This document shows, one piece after another, positions 27,136-35,940 of a stretch of 64,000 nt of DNA. The DNA is from an uncultured Alphaproteobacteria bacterium (GTDB lineage: Bacteria; Pseudomonadota; Alphaproteobacteria; Caulobacterales; Parvularculaceae): contig CADEDN010000001.1 of NCBI GenBank assembly GCA_902826095.1, positions 310,001 through 374,000 of the forward strand, in the 5' to 3' direction. The notes beneath the pieces were generated by a model that saw only the letters and a program-made list of their open reading frames with translations, did no database searches and was not told where the DNA came from. The position numbers and the translations under genes were made by a program. Within the stretch, counting starts at the first letter, position 1. The number at the start of each line of letters is the position of its first letter.

Positions 27136-28293
27136 TCAGTTCCCCTCGGGCGGCGTCGCAGAAACGTCGACAGCCGCGCCTTCCCAAAGGTATCGGCGCT
27201 GCACGCGGACGCCAAGGCCCCCGCGGAGACCGGGCTCCCGCGCCCTCGAAAGGCCGCCGATGCTCGTCAGGAGTTCATAGCCGATGGTCCCACAATCGGC
27301 GGCGGCCGCCTCGATCGGCCAGTTGGGACCGAAGAACTCCGCCCGGTCGCCGACTGACACCGGCATCGGCGCGTCGGTCACGTCGAGCACGGTGAGATCC
27401 ATCGAGACACGCCCGACGACGCAGCAGACAGCGCCGCCAAGCCAGGCTTTGGCGCGGTTCGATCCGGCGCGCGGAAACCCGTCGCCATAGCCGAGCGAGA
27501 CGGTCGCGAGGCTCAGCGCGCGCGGCGCCGTGAATGTCGCGCCATAGCCGACCGTTTCGCCGGCCTTCATCATGTGCGTTTGAATGACGGGCGCTGTCAG
27601 CCGCGCGACCGGCCTTAAGTCCGGCGTTCCCGCGTCAAGCGGGCTCACGCCGTAAATCCCGACGCCGAGCCGCACCTGATCAAACCCGAAAGGCCCGTCG
27701 ATTAAGGCGCCGCCCGATGACGAAAGGCTCTTTCGCGCATTCGGAAACGCGGAGGCGATTTCCAAGAACGCCTTCAACTGGCGCTCATTCATCGGATGGG
27801 CGGCGTCGGACGCACAGGCGAGGTGGCTCATAACGATCGTCACGTTGAGTCCGTCAATTGCGCGCAACGCACCGCTTTCCGATGCCCGCATGCCGAGCCG
27901 ATGCATGCCGGTGTCGAAATTCACGGCCGCCGGCGCGCCGTTCATGGCTGACGCCCAGAGCCGCGCCTGTTCGAGGGAGTTGATGACGGGCGTCAGGCGA
28001 TATTGTCTGTAGGCGGAAAGGTCATCGGGGAAGGGGCCGTTGAAGACGTAAATCTCCGGCCCGGCGCCAAGCGCCTCGCGCAGAGCCGCGCCTTCCTCCG
28101 AATAGGCGACGAAGAACGCCCGGCAATTTTCCTTCGCCGCGAGGGTTTGTCCGACCGTCGCCGCGCCAAGGCCGTAAGCGTCGCATTTGACGACGGCGGC
28201 CGCTTCCGCCTGCGGGCAGCTTCCCGCGAATCGCCGATAATTGGAGCAAATCGCGGCGAGGTCGATCTCAAGAAGGGGATTTTGAACGCGCAT
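27136..28293 (-). CDS. alr: Alanine racemase
   Basis: The 385-residue PLP enzyme has the pyridoxal lysine in AVVKCDAYGLG (K36) and the second catalytic Tyr in ETVGYGATF. It interconverts L- and D-alanine for peptidoglycan synthesis. The ATG at 28293 (MRVQNPLLEIDL) is the family-like start; the open frame continues to 28359. It is the first gene of a minus-strand operon with the Mla-type permease and ATPase and is divergent from ftsZ. In most Alphaproteobacteria ftsQ and ftsA lie upstream of ftsZ, not alr. Confidence 0.94.
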   Translation of the reverse strand: MRVQNPLLEIDLAAICSNYRRFAGSCPQAEAAAVVKCDAYGLGAATVGQTLAAKENCRAFFVAYSEEGAALREALGAGPEIYVFNGPFPDDLSAYRQYRLTPVINSLEQARLWASAMNGAPAAVNFDTGMHRLGMRASESGALRAIDGLNVTIVMSHLACASDAAHPMNERQLKAFLEIASAFPNARKSLSSSGGALIDGPFGFDQVRLGVGIYGVSPLDAGTPDLRPVARLTAPVIQTHMMKAGETVGYGATFTAPRALSLATVSLGYGDGFPRAGSNRAKAWLGGAVCCVVGRVSMDLTVLDVTDAPMPVSVGDRAEFFGPNWPIEAAAADCGTIGYELLTSIGGLSRAREPGLRGGLGVRVQRRYLWEGAAVDVSATPPEGN

Positions 28294-28600
28294 CGGCTTT
28301 CTGGCGGCGTGATCGTCCGCTTGCTTTAGGGACTTTTGGCGGCGGCGAGAAGGCGGCAATCCGGAACATGATGGCGCGCCGTTGAACGAGGCCAGTTGTG
28401 ACGGGCTGATCGCAGCCGCGCGGCCAATCTCGGCGCCAATGTGAAGAAAACGAAACTGACGGGCGCCGCCGACTGCGTCCTAAAGCGCAGCGAGGCGCGT
28501 TCAAATTCCCCATTGCCAGCGCGCGCGAACGCGGGGAGAAAAATTCTAAAGTCCTTTTGGCGATCGGAATAGAAGCGAATACGGCGTCGGCGAAGGCGGC

Positions 28601-28615
28601 GTTAACCTTTTGGTA
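28601..28615 (+). promoter_or_regulatory. Near-consensus CtrA box (TTAA-N7-GTAA) upstream of ftsZ
   Basis: TTAACCTTTTGGTAA keeps the TTAA-N7-TTAA spacing with one mismatch in the second half-site. It lies 19 bp upstream of the perfect box, about two helical turns apart when measured by half-sites. Confidence 0.5.
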
Positions 28616-28633
28616 ACGGTTGTAAAGGATTGT

Positions 28634-28648
28634 TTAACATCACCTTAA
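28634..28648 (+). promoter_or_regulatory. CtrA box upstream of ftsZ
   Basis: TTAACATCACCTTAA is a perfect TTAA-N7-TTAA site, the binding motif of the cell-cycle regulator CtrA, and lies 22 bp before the ftsZ ATG. In Caulobacter crescentus CtrA represses ftsZ transcription in swarmer cells. Its closeness to the start codon fits repression. Confidence 0.8.
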
Positions 28649-28669
28649 CCATGTGGGGCGGAGCCGACG

Positions 28670-30298
28670 ATGCCACTCAATCTCAGCGTGCCGGAATTGA
28701 CAGAACTAAAGCCGCGAATCTCGGTCATCGGGGTCGGCGGCGCGGGCGGCAACGCCGTCAACAATATGGTCGATTCAGGGCTTGAGGGCGTCGACTTCGT
28801 CGTCGCCAACACCGATGCGCAAGCGCTCGGCCAGTCGAAGGCGACGCGCAAGATCCAGCTTGGCGCGCACACGACGCAAGGACTAGGCGCCGGCTCGCTT
28901 CCGGAAGTCGGTCGCGCCGCCGCCGAGGAAACGCTCGATGAGATTCTCGGGCAGGTCGGCAACGCCCACATGCTCTTCATTACGGCGGGCATGGGCGGCG
29001 GCACCGGCACCGGCGCCGCGCCAGTGATCGCGCAAGCGGCGAAAGAGCGCGACATTCTGACCGTCGGCGTCGTGACGAAGCCGTTCCATTTCGAAGGCGC
29101 AAGGCGCATGAAGATCGCGCTCGCCGGCATCGAAGCGCTGCAGCAGCATGTCGATACGCTGCTGATCATCCCGAACCAGAACCTCTTCTCGATCGCCAAT
29201 GAACGCACGACATTCGCCGAAGCGTTCGCGCTCGCCGACCAGGTCCTCCATTCCGGCGTTCGCGGCATCACCGACCTCATGGTCATGCCCGGCCTCATCA
29301 ATCTCGATTTCAACGATGTCCGCACCGTCATGCGCGAAATGGGCAAGGCGATGATGGGGACGGGCGAGGCCTCCGGCGACCGCCGCGCGATCGACGCCGC
29401 GGAAGCGGCGATCTCGAACCCGCTCCTTGATGAAGTGTCGATGAAAGGCGCAAAAGGCGTCCTCATCAACATCACCGGCTCGATGGACATGAAGCTCTTC
29501 GAGGTTGACGAGGCGGCGAACCGCATTCGCGCCGAAGTCGATCCCGACGCCAACATCATTGTCGGCTCGACGTTCAATCAGGAGCTTGAAGGGCGCGTGC
29601 GCGTCTCCGTCGTCGCGACCGGCATTGAGGCGCTGCCGCGCGATGCGCATGGCTACCAGATGCGGCCTACAACCGTTCCTGTTTCGAAGCCCTGGCGCGA
29701 ACCGGCGCAGGCCGCCCAAGCCGCGCAAGGAGAGCCGGTTCCGGCCGTTACGGCGGGACCCTCGCTGCCGCTTCCCGTCCGGCCGGCTCCGCTGCAAACG
29801 CCGGCGCCGTCGAAAATGGCGGCTCCCGCGGCTGAGCCTGCGGCTCCGCAGACTGTCCAGGAGCGCGTTCATGCAAGCGCGCCGGCGCCGCGTCCCGCTG
29901 GGCATCCGCTTGCTCGCGAAGTCAATCCCGTCGGCGACGTGCATGAGCGAATTCGCCGTATGCTGACGGAAGGAACGCCGGAAACGGCGCCCGCGCCGTT
30001 AGTGTCGCCGCCGCCAGCGCCGCGCGCCGCAACGCCGCGGCCGCCGGCGGCGCAGCCGGCGCGTCAGCCGCATGCGCGAAACCCATTCCGCGAGGCTGCC
30101 GAAGAAATTCAGCGCGCGTCGATCGGCGCGCTCGATCTCCTCAAGTCGCTGACGCCGAAAGCCGAAGAACCGCACGCGCCGCGGGCAGAAGAGCCGGCGG
30201 TCCGGCCGACGCGTACGGCGCATGGCGATCTCTTCGACGACGATGAGGACGGCGAACTCGAAATTCCGTCCTTCCTCCGGAAGAAGAAGGTCAGCTGA
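28670..30298 (+). CDS. ftsZ: Cell division GTPase FtsZ
   Basis: The 542-residue tubulin homologue carries the T4 signature [12 protein letters not shown], the N-terminal glycine loop [12 protein letters not shown], and the T7 loop [13 protein letters not shown]. The globular part ends near residue 320, then comes a Pro/Ala-rich disordered linker of about 200 residues and the conserved C-terminal peptide [11 protein letters not shown] that binds partners such as FtsA. The long linker is common in Alphaproteobacteria. It polymerises into the Z ring at midcell. CtrA-type sites lie just upstream. ftsA and ftsQ are absent from the upstream side. Confidence 0.97.
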   Translation: MPLNLSVPELTELKPRISVIGVGGAGGNAVNNMVDSGLEGVDFVVANTDAQALGQSKATRKIQLGAHTTQGLGAGSLPEVGRAAAEETLDEILGQVGNAHMLFITAGMGGGTGTGAAPVIAQAAKERDILTVGVVTKPFHFEGARRMKIALAGIEALQQHVDTLLIIPNQNLFSIANERTTFAEAFALADQVLHSGVRGITDLMVMPGLINLDFNDVRTVMREMGKAMMGTGEASGDRRAIDAAEAAISNPLLDEVSMKGAKGVLINITGSMDMKLFEVDEAANRIRAEVDPDANIIVGSTFNQELEGRVRVSVVATGIEALPRDAHGYQMRPTTVPVSKPWREPAQAAQAAQGEPVPAVTAGPSLPLPVRPAPLQTPAPSKMAAPAAEPAAPQTVQERVHASAPAPRPAGHPLAREVNPVGDVHERIRRMLTEGTPETAPAPLVSPPPAPRAATPRPPAAQPARQPHARNPFREAAEEIQRASIGALDLLKSLTPKAEEPHAPRAEEPAVRPTRTAHGDLFDDDEDGELEIPSFLRKKKVS

Positions 30299-30413
30299 CG
30301 CCGCCGCAGCCGAGGCAACAAGCGGCAACAATGCGTTATTTGTTCGCCGCTTCCCGACGTCGCAAGGTCGCCGCGCGGTCTTGCGCGATCGCTGTTCGAG
30401 GCATGTTCCCGCC

Positions 30414-31307
30414 ATGCGTCACGCCCGGCAAACGACGCTCGCCGCCGCTGTTGCGGTGTCAGGCGTCGCGCTTCATTCGGGCGCCATGGCCCGGGCGACT
30501 TTGCGCCCGGCGGTCGCCGATCGCGGCGTCGTATTTCACGTGAGGGACCCGGCTGGCGCAACGACGATGATCGAAGCGAACGCCGCCTCGATTGTCGACA
30601 CGCGGCTTTGCACACGGCTTGGCGACGGCGCCGGCGCTTCGATCGGAACCGTCGAACATCTCCTCGCAGCGCTTTCAATTTGCGGCGTCGACAATGTCGA
30701 TATCGAAATCGACGCCGATGAAATGCCGATTCTTGACGGAAGCGCCGCGCCCTATGTCGAGGCGATCGAGCGAGCGGGGCTTGCGAGCCTGGCTGCCCCG
30801 CGGCGGATGATCACGATCACGCAGCCGATTGAAGTCAGGGATGGCGACCGATCGATCCGCGCCGAGCCGGCGGACGGCAGACTGCTTGATGTCAGAATCG
30901 ACTTTGACGACGCGGCGATCGCCAGCCAAACCGCGATCCTCGATCTCGACGATCCCGCCGACCGGGCGCTGCTGGCGCGCGCGCGGACTTTTTGCAGGCT
31001 GGCCGATGTCGAGGCGATGCGCGCGTCCGGTCTCAGCAAGGGAGGGTCGCTGGACAACGCAATCGTGGTCGACGGCGCGCGCATCCTCAACGACGGCGGC
31101 CTCCGCGATCCGCGCGAATTCGTGCTGCACAAGGCGCTCGACCTTGTCGGCGATCTTCGCCTTGCCGGTGCGCCGATCGTCGGCCGAATCCATGCGCGGC
31201 GGCCAGGCCATGACCTCAATGCGCGCTTTGTGCGCGCGCTGTCGGCCGGGCAAGGGCTTCCGCGGGGGCGGCCAAGGACTGCGGTCCGAATCGGCGACGG
31301 CGCATGA
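30414..31307 (+). CDS. lpxC: UDP-3-O-acyl-N-acetylglucosamine deacetylase LpxC
   Basis: The 297-residue zinc enzyme performs the committed step of lipid A synthesis. Visible marks are GVALHSGAMARATLRPA at the N-terminus, the zinc ligand in GTVEHLLAAL, and the HKALDLVGDL segment with the other His and Asp ligands. The ATG at 30414 (MRHARQTTLAAAVAVSG) is the family-like start; the longer frame to 30222 lies inside the ftsZ 3' end. Position after ftsZ and before bamD is typical. It lies in the same direction as ftsZ with a 115-bp gap. Confidence 0.95.
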   Translation: MRHARQTTLAAAVAVSGVALHSGAMARATLRPAVADRGVVFHVRDPAGATTMIEANAASIVDTRLCTRLGDGAGASIGTVEHLLAALSICGVDNVDIEIDADEMPILDGSAAPYVEAIERAGLASLAAPRRMITITQPIEVRDGDRSIRAEPADGRLLDVRIDFDDAAIASQTAILDLDDPADRALLARARTFCRLADVEAMRASGLSKGGSLDNAIVVDGARILNDGGLRDPREFVLHKALDLVGDLRLAGAPIVGRIHARRPGHDLNARFVRALSAGQGLPRGRPRTAVRIGDGA

Positions 31308-31383
31308 AAGCCCCGGCCATTCGAGCGTCAAACCAAGGACTTGCCCGGTTTGTCTAAGGAAAGGCTTCGAAGTCCCGGCCGCA

Positions 31384-31407
31384 TGGTTTTCAGGGCCGCC
31401 AAAACCA
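31384..31407 (+). other. Small inverted repeat between lpxC and bamD
   Basis: TGGTTTT and AAAACCA flank a ten-base GC-rich centre. There is no following T run, so a terminator role is doubtful. Nothing else is recognisable in this 180-bp gap. Confidence 0.3.
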
Positions 31408-31487
31408 CGTAGAGGATGGCGGCCTTTCGCCGTCAGTCGCTTTCCGGCGCGCCCGTCGCCGCCGCCAATCAAGGATCTTGAGACTCA

Positions 31488-32438
31488 ATGATCGGTCGTT
31501 TCCGCGTTTTCCTGCTGATCGCCTGCGCCGCCGTCGCCCTTGGCGCCTGCGGCTCCTCGTCGAAAAAGAAAGAAAAATTCGCTTATGTCGAGCGGGAGGT
31601 CGAGATCCTCTATCAGGAAGCATCGACCGCCATGGAGCGAAAGCGCTTCGATGACGCGATCGAACTCTTTGGCGAGGTGGAGCGCCAGCATCCCTATTCC
31701 GCCTGGGCGCGCCGCGCGATCTTGATGAAGGCGTTCGCGCAGTATCAACAAAATGACTACGAAGAAGCGGTGACGACGCTCGACCAGTTCATCCAGCTTC
31801 ATCCCGGAAACAAGGACGCGCCTTACGCCTATTATCTCCGCGCCATGTGCTTTTATGAGCGCATCCGCGACGTCGGGCGCGATCAAGACTTCACGAACAA
31901 CGCCGTGCAGGCGCTGAATGACGTCGTTCGCCGTTATCCGCAAACCGAATACGCTCGCGACGCGCGGCTGAAACTCGACCTCACTTTCGATCACCTCGCC
32001 GGGAAGGAAATGTATGTCGGGCGCTATTATCTGAAATACGGCAAGCACATCGCCGCCATCAACCGCTTCAAGATGGTGGTTAACAATTACGAAACGACCA
32101 ATCACACGGCCGAGGCGCTCTATCGGCTTGTCGAGGCGAATCTCCAGATCGGCGTCGTCGAAGAGGCGCGCGCGGCGGCGGCGGTGCTCGGCGCCAATTA
32201 TCCGGGCTCCGTCTGGTATGAGGACGCCTATAATCTGATGCGAAAGAACGGCCTCCTTGAGCCGGGCTCAAGGCCGAAGCGGTCGGAGAAGGCGCTGCAA
32301 AAGATCGAAGAGCAGCAGCGCAAATCGGAAGACAAGGCGCTGAAGGATTCCGGCGCGCCGGTCATTGAGCCGCCGTCGGATGATCCGTTTGGCGACTCGA
32401 TCGAGTCGCCGACCGAGCCGACTCCGGAAGGCAATTGA
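31488..32438 (+). CDS. bamD: Outer membrane assembly lipoprotein BamD
   Basis: The 316-residue lipoprotein has signal MIGRFRVFLLIACAAVALGAC with the lipobox LGAC, and TPR-type repeats: FAYVEREVEILYQEASTAME, FGEVERQHPYSAWARRA and LDQFIQLHPGNKDAPYAYYL. BamD is the essential lipoprotein of the BAM complex that folds beta-barrel proteins. The C-terminal 60 residues are charged and Pro-rich. Position between lpxC and recN is the usual alphaproteobacterial one. Confidence 0.95.
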   Translation: MIGRFRVFLLIACAAVALGACGSSSKKKEKFAYVEREVEILYQEASTAMERKRFDDAIELFGEVERQHPYSAWARRAILMKAFAQYQQNDYEEAVTTLDQFIQLHPGNKDAPYAYYLRAMCFYERIRDVGRDQDFTNNAVQALNDVVRRYPQTEYARDARLKLDLTFDHLAGKEMYVGRYYLKYGKHIAAINRFKMVVNNYETTNHTAEALYRLVEANLQIGVVEEARAAAAVLGANYPGSVWYEDAYNLMRKNGLLEPGSRPKRSEKALQKIEEQQRKSEDKALKDSGAPVIEPPSDDPFGDSIESPTEPTPEGN

Positions 32439-32462
32439 TAGGAAAGGTCGGCGCGGAAACCG

Positions 32463-34163
32463 ATGCTGACCGCGCTTCATATCCAGGATTTCGTGCTGAT
32501 CGATCAGCTCTCGCTCGCATTGGGCGAAGGGCTGACGGCGCTGACCGGCGAAACCGGCGCCGGCAAATCGATCCTGCTTGAAGCGTTGGGCCTCGCCGCC
32601 GGCGGGCGCACCGGACGCGGCGCGGTCAGGCGCGGCGCCGGGCGCGGCGTCGTCGCCGCCTCGTTTGAGCCGGGCGCCGATCATCCGGTCTGGCGCGCGC
32701 TTGAGGAAAACGGCGTCGCGACGGGCGACGACCAGGTGATCTTGCGCCGCATTCAGGGAACGGACGGCAAGAGCCGGGCGTTTATCAACGATCAGCCGGT
32801 CTCGATCGGGCTCTTGAAGACCGTCGGCGAACTGCTCATCGAAATCCACGGACAGCATGACGGCGTCAGTTTCCTGTCGGCGACGACGCACCGCGCGCTG
32901 CTGGACGATTTTGGCGGTGTTGCGAAAACGGCGCGCGAGGTCGCGCGGGCGTTCGCAGACTGGCGGACCGCGGATGAGGCGCTGGAAGAAAGGCGCCGGC
33001 TTCGCGAGCGGGCCTCGCAGGAAGCGGATTATCTCCGCCACGTCGTGTCGGAGCTTTCTGATCTTGATCCGCAGGCGGATGAAGAAGCAGGGCTCGCGGC
33101 GCGCCGCGCCGAAATGATGGCGGCGCAGAAAGTGACGGAAGACCTTGCTTCCGCGGCGGCCGCGTTGTCGGAAGACGGGCTCGAAAGCAAGCTCGCCGGC
33201 GCCGCGCATCGCCTGACGCGCGCCTCGGCTCAATTCGGCCGCGAGAAAAATCCGCTCGACAACGCGATCGACCGGATCGACCGGGCGCTTGGCGAACTCG
33301 CGGAGGCGCGCGCGGCGGTTGAAGAAGCTGCCGAGCGGCTTGGGGTCGACGAACGCGCGCTCGAAGAAGCCGAGGAGAGGCTGTTTGCGATCCGCGCCGC
33401 GGCGCGAAAACACGGCGTCGCTCCGGACAACCTTCCCGATTTTTTCAGGAAAGCTCAGGACGCCCTGGCGAGCCTTGACGAAAACGCCGCGCAATTCGGG
33501 ACCCTCGAAAAGGCCGCGGCGGAAAAGCGCGGCGCCTATTTCGCCGCCGCGCGGTCGCTGTCAGAGGCACGCAAGAAGGCGGCCAAGAAACTTGATGCGG
33601 CGGTCGCGCGCGAACTTGAACCGCTAAAGCTCGGCAAGGCGGCGTTCTCGACCGCGGTCGAGACCGATGAGGCGAAAGCGGGCCCCGCTGGAATCGACGC
33701 CGTCGAGTTCATGGTTGCGACCAATCCCGGCGCGCCGATGGGGCCGCTGAAAACAATTGCGTCGGGCGGCGAGCTTTCGCGGTTTGTACTGGCGATGAAA
33801 GCGGCGTTGGCGGCGAAGGAAAACCGCACTGTCATCATTTTCGACGAAGTCGACTCGGGCGTCGGCGGCGCCGTCGCGGACGCCGTCGGCGAGCGGCTGG
33901 CGCGCCTTGCTCATGACGCGCAGGTCCTGGTCGTGACGCACAGCCCGCAAGTCGCCGCCCGCGCCAGGACGCATTGGCGCGTCGAGAAATCGCACTCGAA
34001 GACGGAAACGACGACGCGCGTTGTTGTTCTTGATACGGAAGAACGCGTCGAAGAGATCGCCCGCATGCTGTCGGGCGCCAAGGTCACCGACGAAGCGCGC
34101 GCCGCCGCGCGGCGCCTGCTCGGCGCGCCCGCCGCGGAGCCGGCAAAGCGCAAGCGCGCATGA
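32463..34163 (+). CDS. recN: DNA repair protein RecN
   Basis: The 566-residue SMC-like ATPase has Walker A GETGAGKSI near the N-terminus, a central coiled coil with many Ala, Glu and Arg, the signature GGELSRFVLAMKAAL, and Walker B VIIFDEVDSGVGG. RecN acts in double-strand break repair and bridges DNA. It starts MLTALHIQDFVLIDQ, as in other RecN. I see no SOS box before it, so it is probably expressed from the upstream promoter. Its stop overlaps the next start (ATGA). Confidence 0.95.
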   Translation: MLTALHIQDFVLIDQLSLALGEGLTALTGETGAGKSILLEALGLAAGGRTGRGAVRRGAGRGVVAASFEPGADHPVWRALEENGVATGDDQVILRRIQGTDGKSRAFINDQPVSIGLLKTVGELLIEIHGQHDGVSFLSATTHRALLDDFGGVAKTAREVARAFADWRTADEALEERRRLRERASQEADYLRHVVSELSDLDPQADEEAGLAARRAEMMAAQKVTEDLASAAAALSEDGLESKLAGAAHRLTRASAQFGREKNPLDNAIDRIDRALGELAEARAAVEEAAERLGVDERALEEAEERLFAIRAAARKHGVAPDNLPDFFRKAQDALASLDENAAQFGTLEKAAAEKRGAYFAAARSLSEARKKAAKKLDAAVARELEPLKLGKAAFSTAVETDEAKAGPAGIDAVEFMVATNPGAPMGPLKTIASGGELSRFVLAMKAALAAKENRTVIIFDEVDSGVGGAVADAVGERLARLAHDAQVLVVTHSPQVAARARTHWRVEKSHSKTETTTRVVVLDTEERVEEIARMLSGAKVTDEARAAARRLLGAPAAEPAKRKRA

Positions 34164-35230
34164 AGGCGGCGTTGAAGCGCGCGAACGATTTCGCCGCGGA
34201 GCTTGGTCTTGCGCTTCCGCTCCTTCTGGCGCCGATGGCCGGGTCCTGCCCGCCGTCGCTGTCGATCGCGGTCGCGCGGGCGGGCGGCATGGGCGCTTGC
34301 GGGTGTCTTTTGATGCAGCCTTCCGAGATCGAAGGATGGGTCGCGGCGTTCCGCAAGGCGGGCGAATTTCCCTTGCAATTGAATGTCTGGACGCCCGACC
34401 CGGCGCCACGGCGCGACGCCGCGCATGAAGCGCTCGTCCGGGCGTTTCTCGCAAATTGGAGCGCCCCGATTCCCGACCAGGCGGGCGACGCGACGCCGCC
34501 GGATTTCGCCGCACAGTGCGAAGCGATGCTCGCGGCGAGACCGACCGCGATCTCTTCAATCATGGGTCTCTTTCCGTCCGATTATGTCCGGCGCATGAAA
34601 ACCGCGGGCGTCAAATGGCTCGCGACGGCGACGACGGTCGGCGAAGCGCGCAGCGCCGCCGCCGCCGGCGCCGATGCGATCATCGCGCAAGGGGCGGAGG
34701 CGGGCGGTCATCGCGGCGCGTTCGATCCAGCCGATGCCGAGCGATCCGCGATCGGATTGTTCGCGTTGCTGCCGGCGATTGCAGACGTTGTCGAAATTCC
34801 GGTGATTGCCGCGGGCGGGATCGCCGACGCGCGAACGATCGCGGCGGCGCTGACGCTCGGCGCGTCGGCTGCGATGATCGGAACGGGGTTCCTGCGCTGC
34901 CCCGAGGCGGGCATTCCAATCGCCTGGGCGGATGCGCTCGCGCGCGCCCTGCCGGAAGACACGATGATCACGCGCGCTTTTTCAGGCCGCCCCGGGCGCT
35001 CGCTGATGACGGCTTATGCGCGCGCGACATTGGCGCCGGACGCGCCGGCGCCGGCGCCTTACCCGGTGCAGCGGGGCCTCACCGCGTTGATGCGCTCGAG
35101 CGGGGCAAAGGCAAACGACCTCGCGCGAATGCAGGCGTGGTCAGGGCAGGCGGCGCGGCTGGCGCCGACAATGCCGGCGGCGGAATTTGTCTCCAGACTT
35201 TGGTCCGACACGCAGGACCTGCTGTCATGA
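34160..35230 (+). CDS. Nitronate monooxygenase / 2-nitropropane dioxygenase-like flavoprotein
   Basis: The 356-residue FMN TIM-barrel protein has LLLAPMAGSC at the first strand, AQGAEAGGHRGAF with the catalytic His, and IPVIAAGGIADARTIAAALT with GASAAMIGTGFLRCPEA for FMN phosphate binding. These match the NMO/FabK-like family, which oxidises nitronates or reduces enoyl compounds. It overlaps recN by 4 bp and the Lgt-like gene by 4 bp. The tight coupling to a lipid-type enzyme pair leaves open that it acts as a reductase on a lipid or isoprenoid double bond; this is inference. Confidence 0.87.
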   Translation: MKAALKRANDFAAELGLALPLLLAPMAGSCPPSLSIAVARAGGMGACGCLLMQPSEIEGWVAAFRKAGEFPLQLNVWTPDPAPRRDAAHEALVRAFLANWSAPIPDQAGDATPPDFAAQCEAMLAARPTAISSIMGLFPSDYVRRMKTAGVKWLATATTVGEARSAAAAGADAIIAQGAEAGGHRGAFDPADAERSAIGLFALLPAIADVVEIPVIAAGGIADARTIAAALTLGASAAMIGTGFLRCPEAGIPIAWADALARALPEDTMITRAFSGRPGRSLMTAYARATLAPDAPAPAPYPVQRGLTALMRSSGAKANDLARMQAWSGQAARLAPTMPAAEFVSRLWSDTQDLLS

Positions 35231-35940
35231 TCGCCATTCCGGTCGATCCGCGCGCGCATTTCTATTTCGACATTCTGGCGTGGGCGGCGGCGTTGGCGGC
35301 GGGATGGCTTGTCGGGCGTTGGCGCCTTGCGGATGCGCGCAGCCGATTTCCGCGACGGCCAGGATATGTCATCGCGCTCGGCGCCGGGGCGATTATCGGC
35401 GCGTATCTTGCTGGAACGGCGCCGTCGCTGATGAGCGGTTCGGCGAGTCTTTCTCATAGCGTCGTCGGCGCGCTCGCGGGCGCCATACTCGCGGTCGAGA
35501 TTTATAAGGCGGCGAACGGCATCAATCACTCGACAGGCGCTCTCTTCGTTGCGCCCTTCGCCGTCGGCATCGTCATCGGCCGCTGGGGATGCCTGTTTTC
35601 AGGGCTCGCCGACGGCACCCATGGATCGCCGACGGCCTTACCCTTCGGCGTCGATCTCGGCGACGGCCAATCGCGCCATCCGGTGCAAGCCTACGAATCG
35701 CTCGCCATGCTGATCTTCCTCGGGGTGTGGATTTCCGGGCTCGCCATGCGCGCGAAGTGGGCGCTCGCTCACGGCTTTCACGCGATGGCGATATTTTACG
35801 GCGCGCAACGATTTCTCTGGGAGTTCCTGAAGCCCTATCCAACCCTGATCGGACCCTTTAATCTCTTTCACTTCATCTCGCTGGGGCTTGTCATTTATGG
35901 ATGCGTCTGGATCGCTGGAGCTCGACGCCCGGCCGCATGA
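35227..35940 (+). CDS. Lgt-like (prolipoprotein diacylglyceryl transferase family) membrane protein
   Basis: The 237-residue integral membrane protein has about seven helices (FDILAWAAALAAGWLVG, YVIALGAGAIIGAYLAG, LSHSVVGALAGAILAVEIYK and later ones). It keeps Lgt signature elements: HSVVGALAGA, GRWGCLFSGLADGTHGSPT (like the GRIGNF motif) and RHPVQAYESL (like RHPTQLYE). It is shorter and more divergent than housekeeping Lgt, so it may be a paralogue using another acceptor or lipid donor. It overlaps the radical SAM gene by 44 bp, a sign of coupled expression. Confidence 0.8.
   Translation: MIAIPVDPRAHFYFDILAWAAALAAGWLVGRWRLADARSRFPRRPGYVIALGAGAIIGAYLAGTAPSLMSGSASLSHSVVGALAGAILAVEIYKAANGINHSTGALFVAPFAVGIVIGRWGCLFSGLADGTHGSPTALPFGVDLGDGQSRHPVQAYESLAMLIFLGVWISGLAMRAKWALAHGFHAMAIFYGAQRFLWEFLKPYPTLIGPFNLFHFISLGLVIYGCVWIAGARRPAA

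Larger units (their letters stand above)
28294..28669. other. 376-bp divergent promoter region between alr and ftsZ
   Basis: No gene is visible. The ftsZ-proximal third is more AT-rich and holds CtrA-type sites. The alr-proximal part shows no clear motif. Confidence 0.6.

Noticed and set aside
34456-35226. Upstream extension of the Lgt-like frame by 257 codons
   Set aside because: It overlaps the nitronate monooxygenase gene, is Arg-rich without helices, and the ATGA junction at 35227 gives a natural start.
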